Shown: positions 41,798 through 43,665 of the stretch, in pieces
Layout of the letters: each line of letters starts with the position of its first letter
Numbering within the stretch: position 1 is the stretch's first letter
Origin: JAGZEG01 sp963930185
GTDB taxonomy: Bacteria; Actinomycetota; Coriobacteriia; Coriobacteriales; UMGS124
Length of the DNA stretch: 43,665 nt
NCBI GenBank assembly: GCA_963930185.1
Contig: CAWVLT010000080.1
Location: 1-43,665 of the forward strand
Reading direction: 5' to 3'
Notes under the pieces: generated by a model
The model's input: only the letters and a program-made list of their open reading frames with translations
What the model was told of the DNA's origin: nothing
The model's database searches: none
Program-made: the position numbers and the translations under genes

Positions 41798-42243
41798 TTG
41801 TATCCCATGCAGGGGCCGGGCACGACATCCTCGCGCTCCTGCATGGCAACGAGGTCGGCCAGCGTGTAGCTGTCCACATACTCGTCGATGACCCTGCCAA
41901 GGCCGTTCCAGAACCCGCGCGTCTCGCACACGCCGGCGCGCGGGCATTCCAGCTCGGTGTGAGCCAGGCACGCAACCGGGGCGACCGTGCCCTCTGCCGA
42001 GCGCAGGATGTCTCCCACGCGGATGTCGCCTGGGTCCTTGGCGAGCACGTAACCGCCGCCCTGGCCGCGCGAGCCGGCGAGCATGCCGCCGGAGCAGAGC
42101 AGGCGCGCAAGCTGCTCGAGGTACTTCGACGAGATGCCCTGGCGTTCGCCGATCTCGCGCAGCGAGACGCGGCCGGCATTCTGGTGACGCGCGATGTCGA
42201 TCATCATGCGCAGACCATAGCGCCCCTTGGTAGAAACTAACAT
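41773..42243 (-). CDS. Rrf2-family (IscR-like) iron-sulfur transcriptional regulator
   Basis: The 156-residue protein has the Rrf2 winged helix (MLVSTKGRYGLRMMIDIA; IGERQGISSKYLEQLARLL; GSRGQGGGYVLAK). Three Cys at about residues 93, 101 and 107 (CLAHTELECPRAGVC) are predicted to ligate an Fe-S cluster. Spacing is C-x7-C-x5-C, whereas IscR has C-x5-C-x5-C. Two ATGs adjoin; GAGGAG lies 8 nt from the second (42243). No isc or suf genes are near. It probably senses Fe-S status, oxygen or NO. Confidence 0.9.
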   Translation of the reverse strand: MLVSTKGRYGLRMMIDIARHQNAGRVSLREIGERQGISSKYLEQLARLLCSGGMLAGSRGQGGGYVLAKDPGDIRVGDILRSAEGTVAPVACLAHTELECPRAGVCETRGFWNGLGRVIDEYVDSYTLADLVAMQEREDVVPGPCMGYNAAGQAEA

Positions 42244-42343
42244 CATCGGCTCCTCAGATCAGTGAATCAAAGCAAGTTTCCTTGCCAACGGCTGTCCGAG
42301 CGGGCCCTCCCCCTGGCCTACAACCGTCATGGCCTATACCAAC

Positions 42344-42369
42344 GCGTGCCCGACGCCCGCCGGGCACGC
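42344..42369 (-). terminator. Hairpin downstream of the TSCPD gene
   Basis: GCGTGCCCG (42344-42352) and CGGGCACGC (42361-42369) form a perfect 9-bp stem with an 8-nt loop directly after the TSCPD stop on the minus strand. No U-tract follows. Confidence 0.6.
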
Positions 42370-42378
42370 CTTTCGGGA

Positions 42379-42645
42379 TTAGTCGCAGGCGAGCTGCTTT
42401 GCCTCGCGCAGGGCCTTCGTCAGCTGGTCGGCGCACGAGGTGGGACGGTTGCCGCACCGGTTGCCCTCGAGCAGCTCGATCACCTGGTCGGTGGGCATGC
42501 CCTTCACCAGTTTGCTGATGGCGAGCAGGTTGCCCGCGCAGCCGCGCGTGAACTGCACGCCCTCGATGGTGGAGCCGTCATCGCTCAGCTTCACGTGGAT
42601 GTTGGTGGAGCAAACCCCGTGGGGGGTGTAGTCGGTCTCGATCAT
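42379..42645 (-). CDS. TSCPD domain protein
   Basis: The 88-residue protein reads MIETDYTPHGVCSTNIHVKL and later FTRGCAGNL, LEGNRCGNRPTSCADQL. This is the stand-alone TSCPD family (four conserved Cys at about 12, 36, 64 and 71; the eponymous motif here is TSCAD). The Cys set probably binds a metal. The domain also occurs at the end of class II ribonucleotide reductases, but the free form has no proven role. AAGGAGAGG precedes the ATG. It lies upstream of the Rrf2 gene on the same strand, separated by a hairpin. Confidence 0.9.
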   Translation of the reverse strand: MIETDYTPHGVCSTNIHVKLSDDGSTIEGVQFTRGCAGNLLAISKLVKGMPTDQVIELLEGNRCGNRPTSCADQLTKALREAKQLACD

Positions 42646-42862
42646 GTCGATCCTCTCCTTCTGCCGCGCACGCCGAGCCCTCGCCGGAGCCGCGTCTCGA
42701 GATGTGATGGTCGCAAATTCGCACATAAACGAATTCCGTATACGCGTATGGTACTTCCACGAATGGCGATTTTTATGAACACCTAGCGAATGAATGGTCT
42801 TAACCACAGGCTTTCTTGCAACAAGCCTCCACGAGACAGCCAAACGGGGCCCAAAACGCAGC

Positions 42863-42893
42863 GGCGGGGAAGTGGGCCACCCACTTCCCCGCC
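42863..42893 (-). terminator. 14-bp perfect hairpin downstream of the PH-domain gene
   Basis: GGCGGGGAAGTGGG (42863-42876) and CCCACTTCCCCGCC (42880-42893) pair perfectly around three bases. On the minus strand GCTGCG then TTTT follows. It ends the transcript that starts right of it. Confidence 0.7.
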
Positions 42894-42903
42894 ATCTCGA
42901 CAT

Positions 42904-42962
42904 GCATATTGCATATGGGTTCATGCATGCTGATTCATGCATATAGGCTCATGCGTACGGGT
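42904..42962. repeat. Tandem 14-bp repeats (about four copies)
   Basis: Units begin at 42904, 42918, 42932 and 42946. The clearest are GGTTCATGCATGCT, GATTCATGCATATA and GGCTCATGCGTACG, with shared core TCATGC. They lie between the PH-domain gene stop and the terminator hairpin. The remainder of the gene-free stretch 42646-42997 shows nothing else I can name. Confidence 0.6.
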
Positions 42963-42997
42963 TCCGGACACGCAGGGGGCCCGGCGCGGCTTCGTCT

Positions 42998-43366
42998 TTA
43001 GCCGGCGATGCCGTCGCCGTCCTCGTCCATGAACTCGCGCGCCGACACGCCGTTGGCGCGCCGCGCCGCCTCGACCGTCTGCGAGAACAGCTCCGCGACG
43101 TCACGCGGCTTCTTGACGGGGCCCACCGTGAAGTCCTTCTGCATCTGGTCGCTCGACGCCACCTTGAGCGTCCCCACCCTGCAGATCCGCTGGAACAGCG
43201 GCAGGTTGAGCGACACGTCGAGCACGCGGTAGAGGCGCACCTCGTCGGCGCGCTTGTTGAGGAAGCCCGTCTCGACGAACAGGCGGTCCTCGGTGAGCCG
43301 GTACTTGGTGAAGGACAGGGGCAGACCGAACAGCGTGCGCTTCCTATCCTGCCAGATCGTTGCCAT
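42998..43366 (-). CDS. Bacterial PH-domain (bPH_2) protein
   Basis: The 122-residue protein starts MATIWQDRKRTLFGLPLSF and follows the bPH_2 (YdbS/YdbT-like) pattern: YRLTEDRLFVETGFLNKRAD, EVRLYRVLDVSLNLPLFQRI and GTLKVASSD. It lacks the membrane helices most family members carry, so it should be soluble. The ATG at 43366 is preceded by AAAGGA. The function of the family is unknown. The last residues (DEDGDG) form an acidic tail. Confidence 0.85.
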   Translation of the reverse strand: MATIWQDRKRTLFGLPLSFTKYRLTEDRLFVETGFLNKRADEVRLYRVLDVSLNLPLFQRICRVGTLKVASSDQMQKDFTVGPVKKPRDVAELFSQTVEAARRANGVSAREFMDEDGDGIAG

Positions 43367-43466
43367 GGGCGAGATCCTTTCTCGTGTCGTTACCACAGTG
43401 GGCGCCGTGCGTCCGACGCCCCCGTAGTGGTCTTCCTGGCCCCCTGATAGCCAGCAGCGGCTGCCA

Positions 43467-43665
43467 CTAGTAGCGGTTGTCGTAGATGCGCGTGGACTTC
43501 TTCTCCGAGCGGGGCAGGTCGCCCATGCCCACGGCCTTGGGGACGATCGTCACGCCGATACGGTTCTTGAACGTCTCCACCATCGCCGCCTCGATGTCGC
43601 GGCGGCGCAGCGGGTCGTCGCTGGTGCACTCGAAGTACACCGTCATGATGTCCTTGCCGTTGAGG
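43467..43665 (-). CDS. Phenylacetate-CoA-ligase-like AMP-binding enzyme (3' end only)
   Basis: The visible 65 codons read LNGKDIMTVYFECTSDD, then IEAAMVETFKNRIGVTIVPK and GDLPRSEKKSTRIYDNRY before the stop. This is the C-terminal AMP-binding_C_2 domain of PaaK-type ligases, including the conserved LPRSEKKSxRIxDNR end with the catalytic Lys. Such enzymes make acyl-CoA from an aryl or alkyl acid and ATP. The gene continues past the right edge of the window, so start and substrate cannot be judged. Confidence 0.85.
   Translation of the reverse strand, partial: LNGKDIMTVYFECTSDDPLRRRDIEAAMVETFKNRIGVTIVPKAVGMGDLPRSEKKSTRIYDNRY

Noticed and set aside
1..43665. CRISPR arrays, tRNA or rRNA genes, transposase or integrase genes
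   Set aside because: I looked for regular spacer-repeat arrays, tRNA T-loop sequences and recombinase motifs and saw none that hold up.

Overview
The window looks like chromosomal DNA of a high-GC anaerobic actinobacterium of class Coriobacteriia, probably an Atopobiaceae/Olsenella-like gut or oral organism. This is inferred from the strong G/C third-position bias, the crowd of twin-arginine (Tat) exported flavoprotein reductases each near a LysR regulator, the single-chain PurL, and the many hairpin terminators without U-tracts. No rRNA, tRNA, CRISPR array, transposase or integrase was seen. Most genes lie on the minus strand.

Region 1 (1-6.2 kb): a Tat-exported Old-Yellow-Enzyme/dienoyl-CoA-reductase-type flavoprotein with its LysR gene, a 55-residue membrane peptide, a second LysR gene and a DUF3784 membrane protein. 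Region 2 (6.2-13 kb): the most distinctive part, a minus-strand cassette of a TerB_N/TerB_C protein, a DUF2791 (BrxD-like) P-loop ATPase, a small winged-helix protein and an Lhr/BrxHI-like DNA helicase. Operator-like GACATGTC palindromes flank the winged-helix gene. It resembles part of BREX or Ter-linked defence systems but has no methylase, phosphatase or protease here. Region 3 (13-27 kb): five more Tat flavoproteins (FAD_binding_2 family, three with a C-terminal FMN_bind domain) and three LysR genes. One flavoprotein is broken by an in-frame amber codon exactly where its paralogues have Trp. Two others share an identical 16-bp motif about 90 nt upstream of their starts. These enzymes probably act outside the membrane as terminal reductases for organic acceptors, one substrate per regulator/enzyme pair; substrates cannot be read from the sequence.

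Region 4 (27-30.7 kb): an aldo/keto reductase with ferredoxin clusters, an AAA ATPase with a C-terminal winged helix, and a lower-GC DUF4160-DUF2442 pair that sits between a 21-bp imperfect direct repeat derived from the 3' end of the ATPase gene. Region 5 (30.7-37 kb): a purine operon purC - membrane protein - purL with a recognisable promoter. Region 6 (37-43.7 kb): an OmpR-type two-component system, a Tat-exported beta-rich protein, a cytidylate-kinase-like protein, an Rrf2 regulator, a TSCPD protein, a PH-domain protein and the 3' end of a PaaK-like CoA ligase.

Several intergenic regions hold structure of their own: a diverged ~35-bp repeat present as an inverted pair at two loci about 10.5 kb apart, 14-bp, 10-bp and 13-bp direct repeats, and long perfect hairpins. 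Starts below were chosen from visible Shine-Dalgarno sequences, so several differ from the longest open frame.
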